Source of the DNA: Owenia fusiformis | Lineage: Eukaryota; Annelida; Polychaeta; Sabellida; Oweniidae | NCBI GenBank assembly: GCA_903813345.2 | Contig: CAIIXF020000007.1 | Coordinates: 999,730-1,063,729 of the forward strand | DNA: 64,000 nt | Direction: 5' to 3' | Shown here: one piece after another, positions 46,037 to 59,300 of the stretch | Layout of the letters: the number at the start of each line of letters is the position of its first letter | Position numbering within the stretch: the first letter of the stretch is position 1 | Program-made: the position numbers and the translations under genes | Notes under the pieces: model-generated | What the model was told of the DNA's origin: nothing | Seen by the model: the letters and a program-made list of their open reading frames with translations, nothing else | Database searches by the model: none

Positions 46037-49000
46037 TACACGTCAAAGGGTAGAACGTGTTGATATGGGAAAGGGATTTTACACGTTCTCTCATTTAACG
46101 TGTAGTTGTAAAAGATATGTTAGGAAGTTAATGTATTTTACATTTGCTCCCCCACAGCGGACAAAAAATTTAAACATTATGTTTATCAAAATTATATTAG
46201 GTCACCATATAAATCAATAGATATTAGGACCAAAATTTGATAGAACCACCTACCCTTTTACACTGGTGATAATATTGTAAAATAATGCATTGATTTAAAT
46301 TACACATACATTGCATATCACTTAAAATAAACTAGCTAGTAAACTGAACATATTCATATTCCCGCGTGTGGAGTGCTACTTTTGATCAATTAATTTTCAT
46401 ACGAGCATTCTCAAAATCGACCAAAATGTTGTCATCATTTTGAGCTTCAAATGGATAAGAGTCAGACTACATGGTGTTCATTGATTTTGATGTTATTCTG
46501 TTTTATCATGCAAATGTATGTATGAACTTTCCAAGAGTTTAGAGAGATAGTACTCAATTTCTTCCACATCAAAGACTAATGCTACCTATTACATGTTACA
46601 CAAATACCCTTGAGGACACATCCTAGTTTCTGGTAATTCGATTTCAATTATTTCAAGTAGATTTAAAGATCTATGGATGGAAAAGAGTATCTTCGTTTTA
46701 ACAGTACAATTCACAAATTATTTATCAATATCGAAACAAGTATGAGGTACCTATACATGCATGTCTTCATACAACTCCGATGTGAATTGTAGTGAAAAAA
46801 TGCTGGCCACCATGATGGTGAAACTGAGCAAGGCTAGCTGTAGTTGTAATTATCCAGGTCACTGATTACTATACTGAATCGAAACTGAATCATCAATTTC
46901 AAAATCAATTTAAATTTTCATGTTCTTCATTCTGTCAATGTCATAATATCCTTAACTAAAATGAATATATTACACAATATGTTTTATATAATCCCAGAAT
47001 TGGAATTAATAATGTATTTAACCTTTATAGTACCGTTTCCCTCTAATTGATTACAAAAACTGTATTCAGGACAACCTATTTAAATTAAAGCTAAGTTTGA
47101 CTGGTATGTAGTGAATAATAAATAATAAATCCAGGATAAATGGTTTGATGAAACATTGACGTTACACTACTCGTAAATATGTGATCTATAGCAAACTAAT
47201 GCGTACTATTACAACCTCTATAAATCAAAAATTCCCCAGAAACTTGCACTTTTGACCTGGAAAGCTATGTTCCAGTCGCACTTGAATATTCAGAAACTTC
47301 AAAAAGGTCTCGAACCAGAACTACCGAGTAATGGATCATCTTAGCTCTCACCCTTTCCCGTTAAAGAGTTTCTTTTGAATCAAATCAGGAATAACATACA
47401 CCATCCCAAAATACATTGCAGTGGAATTAAGAACAAACGAATAGGAGAAAGGACTTGACACAATCACTGAATCAAATCTGAACAACTTGACATTTGTTGA
47501 TCACGCATTGAAGAAGAAACTAGATAAAGACGTAATTAATCAAGCCATTGTTTAGTGCTCACTTGTATATTATTATCAATTTACTCTATTATTAGTTGGG
47601 CACCAGGTGCTGGCTCGGAAGATAACACCCAACCATAATTGATTGCTTTAATATGTCACAAACGTCCTCTAGCGAATGGATCAATTGAAAGGTGTATATT
47701 TCTAAAATGGAAATTACATTCCCTGCCTGTCCAAATATTATTCCGATCTCCATGATACAGTCGTGACAGTTCTATCAGTTCCTCGATATTAAGATACTTT
47801 GAAGAGCAGAGTGGTCTGAGGTGCAGAACAGCTTAACTTTTGATTTATATTATTTTGATTACTGATTCGATTTAAAAACTACAACCCAGGGACCACAAAT
47901 GCTCAACTACATCACAACATTTTACTCAATGTTTCATTTACGTAATTCTAAGACAACAATGCATTTGAAGACTTCTTCAAGTCCGAAAAGATTTACTTTG
48001 AGACCAAAACTTTTCTAAGACTTCTACATAAATAACACAGATTTAATACGATTTATCATGACATTTTCTTAGTCGGGTAATCTATAATTTAGAACGATAT
48101 AGCTATTTGTAACCATTTCACGAAGTTTATCACTCCTTTGAGACTAAGTGTTTTGTAACTCATTCAATCGCTCCAAAGAAGAATAATTGTTCACCTTATG
48201 ATAACAGGCTCATACTGCTACTGCTTAAAATATGCCACCAAGAGGCCCCAGTGTACATGTAACCAATTTGCAATTCATCAATTATTCAGCCTCATTTCAG
48301 ATCAATGACATTTATCAAAAAGAATCAAGAATGGACGATCTTGCTCAGGTACTCATATGTTATTAGCAGCTATACCAGATTAGCGTGTTTGACAAAGTTG
48401 ATCAGGTGATCAAGAAATTGATCCTTACACAGAACACGATGATAAATTACATTATCTGTCGACTTGATTTGTACCTTCATCACGAACTGCCCTTTCCTGC
48501 CATTTAAAGAAGATAAACTACCTTACTGTATCTTTTAAACCTAACGGTATCTGAGTTGGTCACCTCTGGAATGAGCATGCGATTGAGGGGGTGACCACTA
48601 ATACATATATGTTGTATTAGGATACTCATAATAGTATTCACAATATCCAATGGAAGGCACTCTTATTGACTTATAATCAACAATTTATGTTGTTTCGTCC
48701 AATATCTACTGATCCTGAAGGCGTTTGCTTATCTTATATTAATATTCAAACGTACACTTTCATTTACACACACAAACACACCGGTATATATAATAGTATG
48801 GCATCTTCACAGGTGCTTCTGCGGCTAGGGAGAGTGGGTCAGCCTGTTCATCTATAGTTTAATTGCATTAGATCTAAATATCTATTGTTTTATCAAATGT
48901 AGTTTACATCCTTTCCATTGTGGGGAAATGATGACGAATTGTTGCAGACATAAACCTGATTGATTGATATCATTTTCCCCATTGATAGCTATAGTCTGTA

Positions 49001-49045
49001 AAGACATAATGAGTTCTCACATTATAAATACCGTTCAAGTTGACT
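46037..49045 (+). repeat. segmental duplication, copy 2 (right part)
   Basis: Anchors in the same order as copy 1: ACTAATGCT..AAATACCCTTGAGGA (46575-46620), GGGCACCAGGTGCTGG with GATTGCTTTAATATGTCAC (47600-47662), CAATTTGCAATTCATCAATT (48268-48287), CCTTTCCATTGTGG and GCAGACATAAACCTGATTGA (48911-48964). The 49-bp and 39-bp arrays, the Helitron-like element and Ly6 exon 2 are absent here. No coding exon recognised. Confidence 0.55.
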
Positions 49046-50099
49046 TTTTACTTTTATTGGCAATAACTGTAGGATTTTATATTAAACTCTTTTTTCCTGG
49101 TATAATACATAAGTGTTATGTGGTGGGAGTTTTTCAATACGGGGTTTATTCAGAGGGAAGTATCAGTATTTCCTAAGGAAGTATTCCTTTAAACCTACTT
49201 TCAAGTATATGTGGACCGAGATACCCATCATCATCAGTATGGTTCACAATTGAGATTCAGAGCGAAGGCAGATTAGGTCTGATCCTGCTAATCCACCTTG
49301 TGAAGGCCCTGGACACCGTAAAATAAAATGTCATTGTCTCCAATTAGTTTATTGCCTAACAGTATTAACATTGTGAACTATAAATGCTTTCTTAAAGTAT
49401 TGACGGACACGATGACATGTGCACATTTTAAAAATGATACGGAATCATTGAATGTTGACAAAAATTGACAAAACTTGCAGCTAGATATAAAATAGATGAT
49501 GAGAGTCATTAGGAACTCATCAAGGCTTGATGGTAGCTGCGCCTAAAACCCAATTGTCTATTTGGATTATGTTTTCAAGAGTGCTTTTACAAGACACAAA
49601 AAAGCTTACATTTTAAATTAATTTGTGGATGATTGAGGGACTAAAAGGTTACAAATCCTCCCGTATAAAAACAAATGAAGAGAAAACGATCCATCGAAAG
49701 TTTACAGTCTGTAAACATTGAGAGGGTGAATTATTCAAAGGATGCACAATATCGCGCCTTTTGAACACAATGGTAATTAACACCAACGAGTGTTCAATTT
49801 GCTATGGTTACCTTTTAAGAGCACATTGCATTATTACAAGTATTTCAAAATATATAGAACATTTACCATACATACATGTAAGTTTAAATGTTCCCAATGT
49901 TCAAATCTGTCCATACCCATTCTGAGAAATGGGCAATTCACAAACACGTGATCTGAATCTGTTAACGTTTTCAAAAAGTGAACGTAAGGGATATTTAATG
50001 TGGTAAGGTAGTGCTCTACGTGACAGAAAGCTGAAGAATGTGAGCTCACTTATTTTGCAATATGGATTAATGAATATATTCATTTTTAATTCACCTGAG
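49046..50099. other. intergenic; possible decayed LINE end on the minus strand
   Basis: Minus strand at about 49840-50090 shows, in two frames, fragments resembling the Cys/His C-terminus of LINE ORF2 proteins (FCHVE and DSDHVFVNCPFL). Weak and frameshifted. Otherwise nothing recognised. Confidence 0.3.
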
Positions 50100-50105
50100 T
50101 TTATT
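50100..50105 (-). promoter_or_regulatory. polyadenylation signal of the astacin-type gene
   Basis: AATAAA on the minus strand, 47 bp after the TAG stop at 50154-50152; the first such signal. Confidence 0.55.
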
Positions 50106-50151
50106 GTTCAGTGGATTAACATTACATAGTATAGCATCTAATCTTTGAAAT

Positions 50152-50363
50152 CTAAACATCATTGTCATCTGGATACAATGACTTTACTTTGAACTTCATT
50201 AAGAACTTCAAATTAAACTGTGTGTGAGAGTTCCTATCCACTCTCCAACAAGGGTCTCTATTGTGCGTTAAATCAAGTTCAATATTTGTCTCAGTTTCTC
50301 GAATGTGAACTGTACCATGGGTGGCATCTTTCAGAGTTATCCAGGCCTCATTTACCAAAACGC
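50152..50363 (-). CDS. exon T: C-terminal end of the protein
   Basis: Phase 1 start after TTTATTCTAG; 70 codons and TAG. VLVNEAWITLKDATHGTVHI, then CWRVDRNSHTQFNLKFLMKF. No transmembrane or GPI segment at the end, so the protein is predicted to be fully secreted. AATAAA follows 47 bp later. Confidence 0.8.
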
Positions 50364-53300
50364 CTAGAATAAAAATATATTAAGTCATGGACGGATCATT
50401 TCAAGCATGTATGGTCAATTTGGCCATCATGGCTTATATATGAATGGCTTGATCCCAAGCAATATCTGTTACATTGTTTTTCAATTATAAGACCTAAGAT
50501 TAACATTTTATTATATTATGCTATATCATATTATGGTAAATGACAACTGAATGCAAACTGAGTTCTACTAAAATTATGAAAATCAATCAGTAGGATATTT
50601 CGAAGTCGCCATAAGTCTCCATGTCTATTGTGAAGAAGGGATGATAGAGGAGTAAATGTATTTACCCATCATTCCACCTGCAGTATTTGGTATATTCTCT
50701 CGAATATCATAGTTCAGGAATTTGCCATTATTGCGCACATCAATTGTCAAGTGTGGCTGACGGAATGTAATCATACACTTTTCCTTTTGAGTTTTGATGA
50801 CAGCGCCACCTATGTGATGTTCACAATGTTCCCATTTATGATGCTGATAGCCATTAAATGCAATTGCTTCTGGTGATAGCATTATTGAGTAACTGCCTGA
50901 AGTTATTGCAATCATGTCTAACACTTTAGATATACCATTATCAAGAAGTTTAAACCTCACACGAATATCTGAAAATGCAAAGCAAAGATTCTACCATTTG
51001 TATATACAATCTAAGCGAGAAACAATACCAATTTGTTTAGAATCTGAAACTTCATTACATGATAGTATTAAACAATAAACAATATTTTCTACCTAAAGTG
51101 CCATCTGTGTACACATTTGAGATGGTACCATGTTTACCAAAGAAATTGAAACACAGGGGTAGCTTCGATCCTCGTATAGGTAACGTTACATGTGGGTCAC
51201 CTACAAATTAAATAAACAACCCAGCAATTAATATTGTACAATGCAAGTGTAAATATATCTGTACATATGATGACTTTTAATCATATCCAGAAAATAAAAT
51301 CAATAGCACACATATCCGTAAAATTAAAATAAATTGATCAAATAATCATTCCTTCAAAGTGATAAGAAAAGATAAAATTCTTGATTACATTTAATGTAAT
51401 TGTATATCAATCCCTCAAAAGATAGTGAAATTGAAGTATATATAATCTTCAAAAATAAATCATTTTCTCATAATATGAAGAAGCCAAAGATTTTTTCTCC
51501 TGATATACAGCAGTTCACAGAAAAATATTTTCTAAGAAAATCCAATCGTTGAGTATGCAGAACATCACAAAAATAACCTCACCACACAGCCTGATGGTTG
51601 ACTGTTCACTCGACAAACAAAATAGTCCTTTCTTTGATGAGATACAATGGTCATCTATCCCACATTGGGAACAGTGTCCATCAACACAGAAAGGAAAGTC
51701 AGTATGGGCAGCTTCACAATCAGAGTCTAGCGTGTTGTTGTCCCCAGAACATATGGTTAATTCTGAAAAGTTTAAATAAAAATGTATTTTCTGTGGTGTG
51801 GGGGTAATTTTATTGTGACAGCACTACCTCATATTAGTGACCAACTGAGGTTCAAAACCTGTGAGTATTCATCTCTGGAAAACAAAGAAAGACCTAAATC
51901 CAAACTAGGACAGTTGAGCAAGGTGTTTAATTGTAAATGTTTTTCCTACACAATTGGAAGTCACTAGTCAGTATTTTCTAGTATCATTTTCACTAAAAAC
52001 ATTTGGTCAAAAACATTTAGCAATATAGAAGATATATTACATATAACATATTCTTTTAAGTTGAGACAAGCAGTTATTATTCATATGAATAAATTATATT
52101 CACAGATTTCTTTCATGTCTTTAATATGCCAGTCATGCCATCTTTATGTTATAGCTGTTCTACCTGATACAGCTGGTGTAGTCGTCAGTACAGTTGTTGT
52201 AATAGTTGGTACAGTTGTTGTAGTGGCTGGTACAGTTGTTGAAGTAGTTGGTACAGTTGTTGTAGTTGTTGGTACAGTTGTGGTGGTGGTTGGTACAGTT
52301 GTTGTAGTGGCTGGTAAAGTTGTTGAAGTAGTTGGTACAGTTGTTGTAGTTGTTGGTACAGTTGTCGAAGTAGTTGGTACAGTTGTTAAAGTAGTTGGTA
52401 CAGTTGTTGAAGTAGTTGGTACAGTTGTTGTAGTGGATGGTACATTAGTTGGTGTAGTTGTAGAAGTTGGTACAGTTGTTGTAGTAGATGTAGTGACTAA
52501 ACACTCTAACTTAATTTCAGCGTCAGCTTCATACTGGAACCCACTGTTCACCTCCCAAGGTGTAAGGGCATCATACACTTTCACTAAGAAATTTCGGTTG
52601 CGTAAATACCCCCATAGATCAGTTAGCTCAGGTGAGAGCAACCAGGTATTCGTTGCCTCAGGGCTGTAGTGCATCAGATAGAAAAAACTGGCATTATTTG
52701 GTGATGGATGACTGTATACTGGTCGATTATTCAATCGTTTACTCTCAAGGCTATATACACCATTCAACTCCCTTGCAGTCTCAAGATCATTTTCATCATT
52801 TGAGGATGCATGAATTCCACTTAATATCAAGGTTTCACATAAATCTTCTTCAAACACTGAAATGAACAATCAGTGAAATCAATTAAATAAGGTCAAGAAG
52901 TTATATATAAATAGTACTATGTTAATATCAAATAAAAAACATCTTGCAGCATTTCAATTAATTATATAATTGGTATATGTCCAATTGGTGCATCTATGTG
53001 AATTACCTGGTCTTTTATAGCACTTAAAATCGAATCCCTCAATTTGGACATATTCTTCTATGGATGTACGGTAAATATCTAAAGGATGACAGATGTCATC
53101 AGGTTTCAATGCTGCATCAAGAAGTCGAAAGTCATGAGCTGAGTCACCAACATTATTTCCAACGATCCATTGGTTGTTGTAAAAGTACAGATACTTCAAG
53201 CTTGACTCATGTTGATATGTAAACCTAGGAAGTAAAACATTATGTATTAAGTATGTCAGGAGGCAAGACTAAATCTGACGCCATAGAGAATATCCTTTAA

Positions 53301-56300
53301 CTGCCAGCAAGTTCACACAATTATTGTGAATTATTGGTATTGAATACCTTGCAAGCCCTTCCCGCCCATAACCTTATTTAAATGAAAAATTACATAGGAG
53401 AAATTCCCAAAAACAGAAAACAAGATATACGTTGGAGAAATCCCCAAAAAACATTCATTTCTGATTTCTCCACCCCTGTACATGGAAGCACATTCACCAC
53501 ATATATATTAATTGAAAAAATATGAATTGTTGTAGCTACCTCTTATTGTAAATCTGATTCTGCTTTTTGTAAATACCAAATGACTGTCGTTTTGCCATGT
53601 TTCCAAAATAATTGTCGCCACCAATAAACACTTTGTTACAGCCATTTTTCTCTTCCTCTAAAAGTGTATTTCTTCCAGATTAATACCTATCGATTCAATA
53701 TTAAACAGATGTTTTTTCAAAATATTCTTCATTTTGAACATGTTATGCTAGCCCTTCGGGCTTCGTGGAATATCACTTGTGAAAGATGTACAGGTATTCA
53801 CCTCAATAGAGTGAAATATTTGTTCAATATCCTGAAATTCAATAGTATCACTTACCTGTGACACATTTCACATTGATATCAGTATCATCGCTAAAACTAA
53901 AGGTGCCATCTATGTTCATATATTCTTGCCAAATGCCTTGGACATTGTTGAGTGTGAACGATGGGCTCTCTATACGGACATTACCTTCACTGAATGTACC
54001 AAAATTGTCAGCAGTTGCAATCCAGTATTCTGACCCATCAGAGTCAATAATGTACCTTGAAGGAATGTAAAATAAAGTACTATATTTTGATCCATTTGTA
54101 TATATTACGTGACCATTTTCAGGAAACAAACGGTTCCAAGCTATTTCTATGGATGTTCCTCTTTTCAATTTCATCATTTTATTTAAATTGATTAAAATGA
54201 AATATTTTTATACAATGTAAATGTTTCAGAACTTTTCTTCAGTTTTGACTTGGTGGGTGCCACAGCGTGACCAGGCTGTCAACAGTTATTTTTCTAAATT
54301 GAGATATATATAAATTGGATGTACTAAAGTGAAGCTATAATGGAAATGAGGGGAATTAACTTTTTAAAAAGATTGATTTTCCGTGAACAAACTGCATTTT
54401 AAAAAGCTTACTTCAGTGAAGCATCACCTTCTGTAAAAGTATACTGTGGACGTCCATGTTTTAAATCTGGAGCAAGAGCATAAATACCCATCATACCAGA
54501 AAACTCTGTCTTGCCGCAATTTAGAATCACCTCTAAACATGGCACCTCTTTACCTAAGTGTGATAAATAAAGACTGGTGTGAATTATATGAAATATATGA
54601 ACCAATTCATTTTTATGATGAATTACTATGTAGAATATTTATATTTTGGTGAATTGATATTTACCATAGAAACAGCTGATGTCCAGATAAGGGACTGATT
54701 GGTTGTTCATATCAAGCCATTTAGCACGGTTGTCATATGGTGTGATAGCATTATCAAGAGTAGCAGTAAAATTCACATTTTCTCCATCAAGACTTATTTT
54801 CCAGCTTCCACTTTCTTCGTCCACATATATATTCTCCTTGCGATTAAAACAAGTGATATAATCAATCTGTTTTTCCATCAAAGCATAATTAAGTTCTCAA
54901 CTAGTTCTCAATCTATGGGCGAGTTCATTTTAGGTCTTGATTATATTGTATATGAAAAGTTACACTACCTGAGTACCATTTCGTGAATATACAGGGTAAC
55001 GATTAGTCACGGATATCTTCTCAAATACAGGAGTTTCTTTTAGAGTTAGAGTACCACCCTGCATTCCAGTACTGAGCCAAATGTTATCACAATAGTCCAC
55101 TAAAATATTTCATGCCATACAATATAAAAGTTACTTCTAAAACTTTATTGATAAATTATATGAGATATAAGTGAAACATTAGTTGCCAAAAGTACAAGGA
55201 TATGCATTCAATGTATATATGGGGATAAAGACCCCATCCTGTCAGCTAAAAAATGAAATCTTACCTAAATAGGGATCTTTGAAGCAGAAATATACATCCT
55301 TGACTGTATTATCGAAACAGCAGTTGAGAGCTTCACATTGGATATCGGTTATACCAGAAAAACTCCCAGGACAGCCCTCTCTTTTTTGAGGATCAACAAC
55401 ACAAGATAATTCTTAAAGAAAAGAAATGTACTATGCAGTGCAATTCTATACGAAACAGATTAACACTTGGTATAAAAAAGTACAGGGTGACCGGAAAAAA
55501 AGGAGACCATTGAAATAGGCAATATCTCCTAAAATAGACTAGTGACATCAATGAAATTTTGCATACATCAGGACAGTTCTATGGAAATTTGTTCCTGAAA
55601 GTGTCAATACAAGCAGTCAACTGGTTCAGGAGCTATGATCATTTACATAACATGCTCCAAATAGGCGCAATTGAGACCAACGCAGAGCTGGATACATTTG
55701 GCAAATACCCTTACATATTCCGACCTTGTTATGGCATTACATTTAGCATTTATTGCCACCTTTAGGTCAGCAATTGTCTCAGGATTGTTTTGGTACACAT
55801 TGTCTTTCAAATTGCCCCACAAAAAGAAATCAGGTGGATTCAAATTTGAGGTGTATGGAGACGAAGCTTATCTGACCTATGGCTTCTGACTCAGTGGTCC
55901 CACTCAGTTACAGTATCATCCTAAGGAGGTTTTGGGCAGCCCTTGGTTTTCATATGGGATTTAATTGTGCCATATAGTGGTTTTAGTAACATGGCACTAT
56001 GCCCAATACCTAAAGTGACTCTTAAGATTTGGTAAATCAGCACTTTGGCAACAGGATGATGAACCACATGTCAGATAACCCTTCATTGCCATTACAGCCT
56101 AGACTTGAATCCTGCTGATTTCTTTTTGTATGGATATTTGAAAGACAATCTATACCAAAACAATCCTCAGACTATTGTTGACCTAAAGAAGGCAATCACT
56201 GCTATATGTAATGCCATAATAATGCCATAGAGGGCAGAACATGTAAGGGTAGTTTGCCATATGAATCCAACTCTGCGTTGGTCTCAATTGTGCCTATTTG

Positions 56301-59300
56301 GAGCATGTTATGTAAATGATCATAGCTCCTGAACCAGTTGAATGCTTGTATTGAAACCTTCAGTAACAAATTTCCATATAACTGTTCCAGTGTATGCAAA
56401 ATTTCATTGATGGCACTTGTCTAGTTTAGGAGAAATTGATTACTTCAATGGTCTCCTTTTTTTCCGGTCACCCTGTATATTAAAACAGCAATAAAAATAA
56501 TGATAAAAATATAATATTTTTCTCTATTGAGTGATAAATTTACCTTTCGTTCCACTCTCTACACATTTGCTGCTCATTGAAGGCTCTTTCATTTCAGCAC
56601 TAGTGGTGAACCATGATTCCAAGTCATCTGTCCACGCCTCTGGTGATTCTAGAGATCCTGAAGAGCAATAATGAATGCCATAGACTAATAAAAATAACAA
56701 AAATAGTAACAAAGCATGTTTATTTCACAACAGTGAATGTATATATAAATAAGTTTGACTTTAAGTCACCTATTTCTTTAGATATATAGAGATGCTGATC
56801 CTCTTGAAACATATACAATGTTAGGTACTGATGGCGCCACACAGGCATGCCCTTGTAAGAGTACCCTAACCTCTCGTATCGTCCCACAAGGTGTTCCAGT
56901 TGTGACACATCAACATTAATCTCATAGGTCCAGCATGCATTAACTATAAAAAAAGAAAATGGTAAATTTGATCATTTCGTCAGTAAATATTTAGCACAAA
57001 GAGCATTACAAAATACATGTACTAAAAGCAGGAACATTGAAAAGCAGATAAAGAATTAGGAATAAACAAATCCCCAATGCCAGAAACTATGACTTAATGT
57101 TAAGCAGACATGTGGGTGTATGAACAATATCACTGAAATGACAGAGATTTTTCAAACTTGCCGAAGCATTTTGTGCAATGAAATTGAAATTCAAAAGATA
57201 AAATACATTTGAAAAAATGATTTTAGAAGAAAAGATTGGCCATGTCTAGTTTTGAATTTTGGATGAAATATCTTGGGCTCTAATGTTTTTAGCAGTTAAA
57301 GAGAAGTTTATAATTGTATTTAAGCTTGTCTGAAAAAGAAATGAATAAAAATATTTGGTCGAGTTGGTTCAGAAAAATCATACGGTTGTGGAAGGTACCC
57401 ACTTGATTTTATGATGATTCACTCTAACATACCACTTTGATTCAAGTATTCTTTTCTATAGTCTCTATCACTACAATGTTGCTCTGTGTTTCCACAGTAA
57501 CCAATAGTATTGCAACATGGTGATTCACCATGAATTGTACATTCCATATTTTGGAAGTAGTGTCCACATCTCCCATCACTTGTCACCTTAGTTGGATCTT
57601 GTTCTGAAAATCAAAACATGTATAGTATTGTTTTATCATTTGTCATAATGTGTTGTAATGATTTAAGTATGAATGGAAGGGATAATCCTTGTAATCCAGA
57701 ATGTTATCTTGAATTTGAAATGTTTCTTATCTACATGTATTTTGTTGGACTTACAGTCTCATTTTCAACAATGCCCTGCACATTAAGTACACCAAAAGCT
57801 ATGCCATACTTAAATAAACAAACAGAAAAGTGAACTGTATTAAGAAGAACTGAAAAATCAGTTCAATCATTGTAAATGTTTTCAGAGAAAAATCATTACC
57901 ATGTTTTATCGTCCATGCCCGAATCTCAAATCTAGGAGACAGTTCCACATTGTTCTCAGCACTTGTCTCAAAGAGTACCAAGATATTATTGCCCATGGAC
58001 TTAAAATACTCAGAAGGAAGTTCCTCGCAACAGAATCTAGTAACGAATAAATTTAATGCACTTTAATAATGTAATACAAATTATGAATCCCCCATAAGAA
58101 ATGATTTTATTGCGAAAATGTATTTCAAATGGTTTTCTAGTACAAAAAAGGATTAAAAATATAAAATATCAGTCGGCCTATTTTTAGGAGTCATTTTAGG
58201 CAGTGATCTCCCCATGTCACTTTTACCGGGGGCTCCCCCTACTTGAAACCAAAGGCCCCCCAGTTGGCACCCAGTTGGAATCTGCACTTCAACTTCTGAT
58301 TTGAAAAATGAGTGAAGTAAGCACCTACACTGAGATATGGTTAGCGTAGCGAGTGCTGATTTTTTCAGACTTGAAATCTTGCACCCAGTTGAAAATGTTT
58401 TTTGGGGAGAACACTGTTAGGGTATACAAAAAATGATTAATTTGGATAAGGTAATCTTTCCTAGGTTTACATGAATACATTTAAAGCCCCTTTTATTTTG
58501 AAAAGAAAGCATAATAGAGAGTGACTTAAACTAACCTTTGTCCTAATGAGTCAATACCATTGGTTCTCAACTCTACCCAACCATATGGGCATGCATCATA
58601 ACCTTCAGGGTCACATGGTAGACCAAGTCCTGAACCGATGAATTCCAGTCCAATCCACATTCCCGCAGGTGCCTTTTTAGATTGTATTATTTTTGCATGT
58701 TTACTCTCGAAAAATTATTTTTATACCGAAAGGATAACGCCTGTAGTACTCTTTGTAATGAACAGCTGTCCCAAATTTTAAACTGTATTGACAGACAGAT
58801 ATGATGCACCATCTTTTTTTGAGATAGATGGATGAATGAACAGACAGATGAATGATCATTTTACATGTTTTAAGGGATAAGACAAGATGACAGTGGAAAA
58901 AAGACTGGATCAACTCATTTTCCAAAAATCTCTGATAAAGTATGATGCACAATCATACTGCAACAGAGATCTTTCAAAATGAACAACGAACAAAATCTTT
59001 ATGAAAAAACACATAAATACCAGAAATACCATTTAGACATGAATAAGGTGAATATTTCATTTCTGTTAACAATATCTTTTTATAGCCAACTAACATGTTT
59101 ATAATCTATGAGTATATTTCTGTATCATTCCGATCTATGTAGTACATGCATGGATGTGCAAATAGTGGGGAACTGAAATTTGCAATTAAAGTATTGCTAA
59201 ACGATATATTTGGAAGTAAATTTTCATTGAGGTTTGTAATTCTTGTCTACTTAGCTATGTTCTGGCGATTGATTGATTTAATATTGTCAAATTATCTCTT

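Noticed and set aside
49834-50083. Minus-strand frames as an extra last exon of the astacin-type gene
   Set aside because: They lie beyond the stop and polyadenylation signal; the Cys/His words look more like a decayed LINE end.
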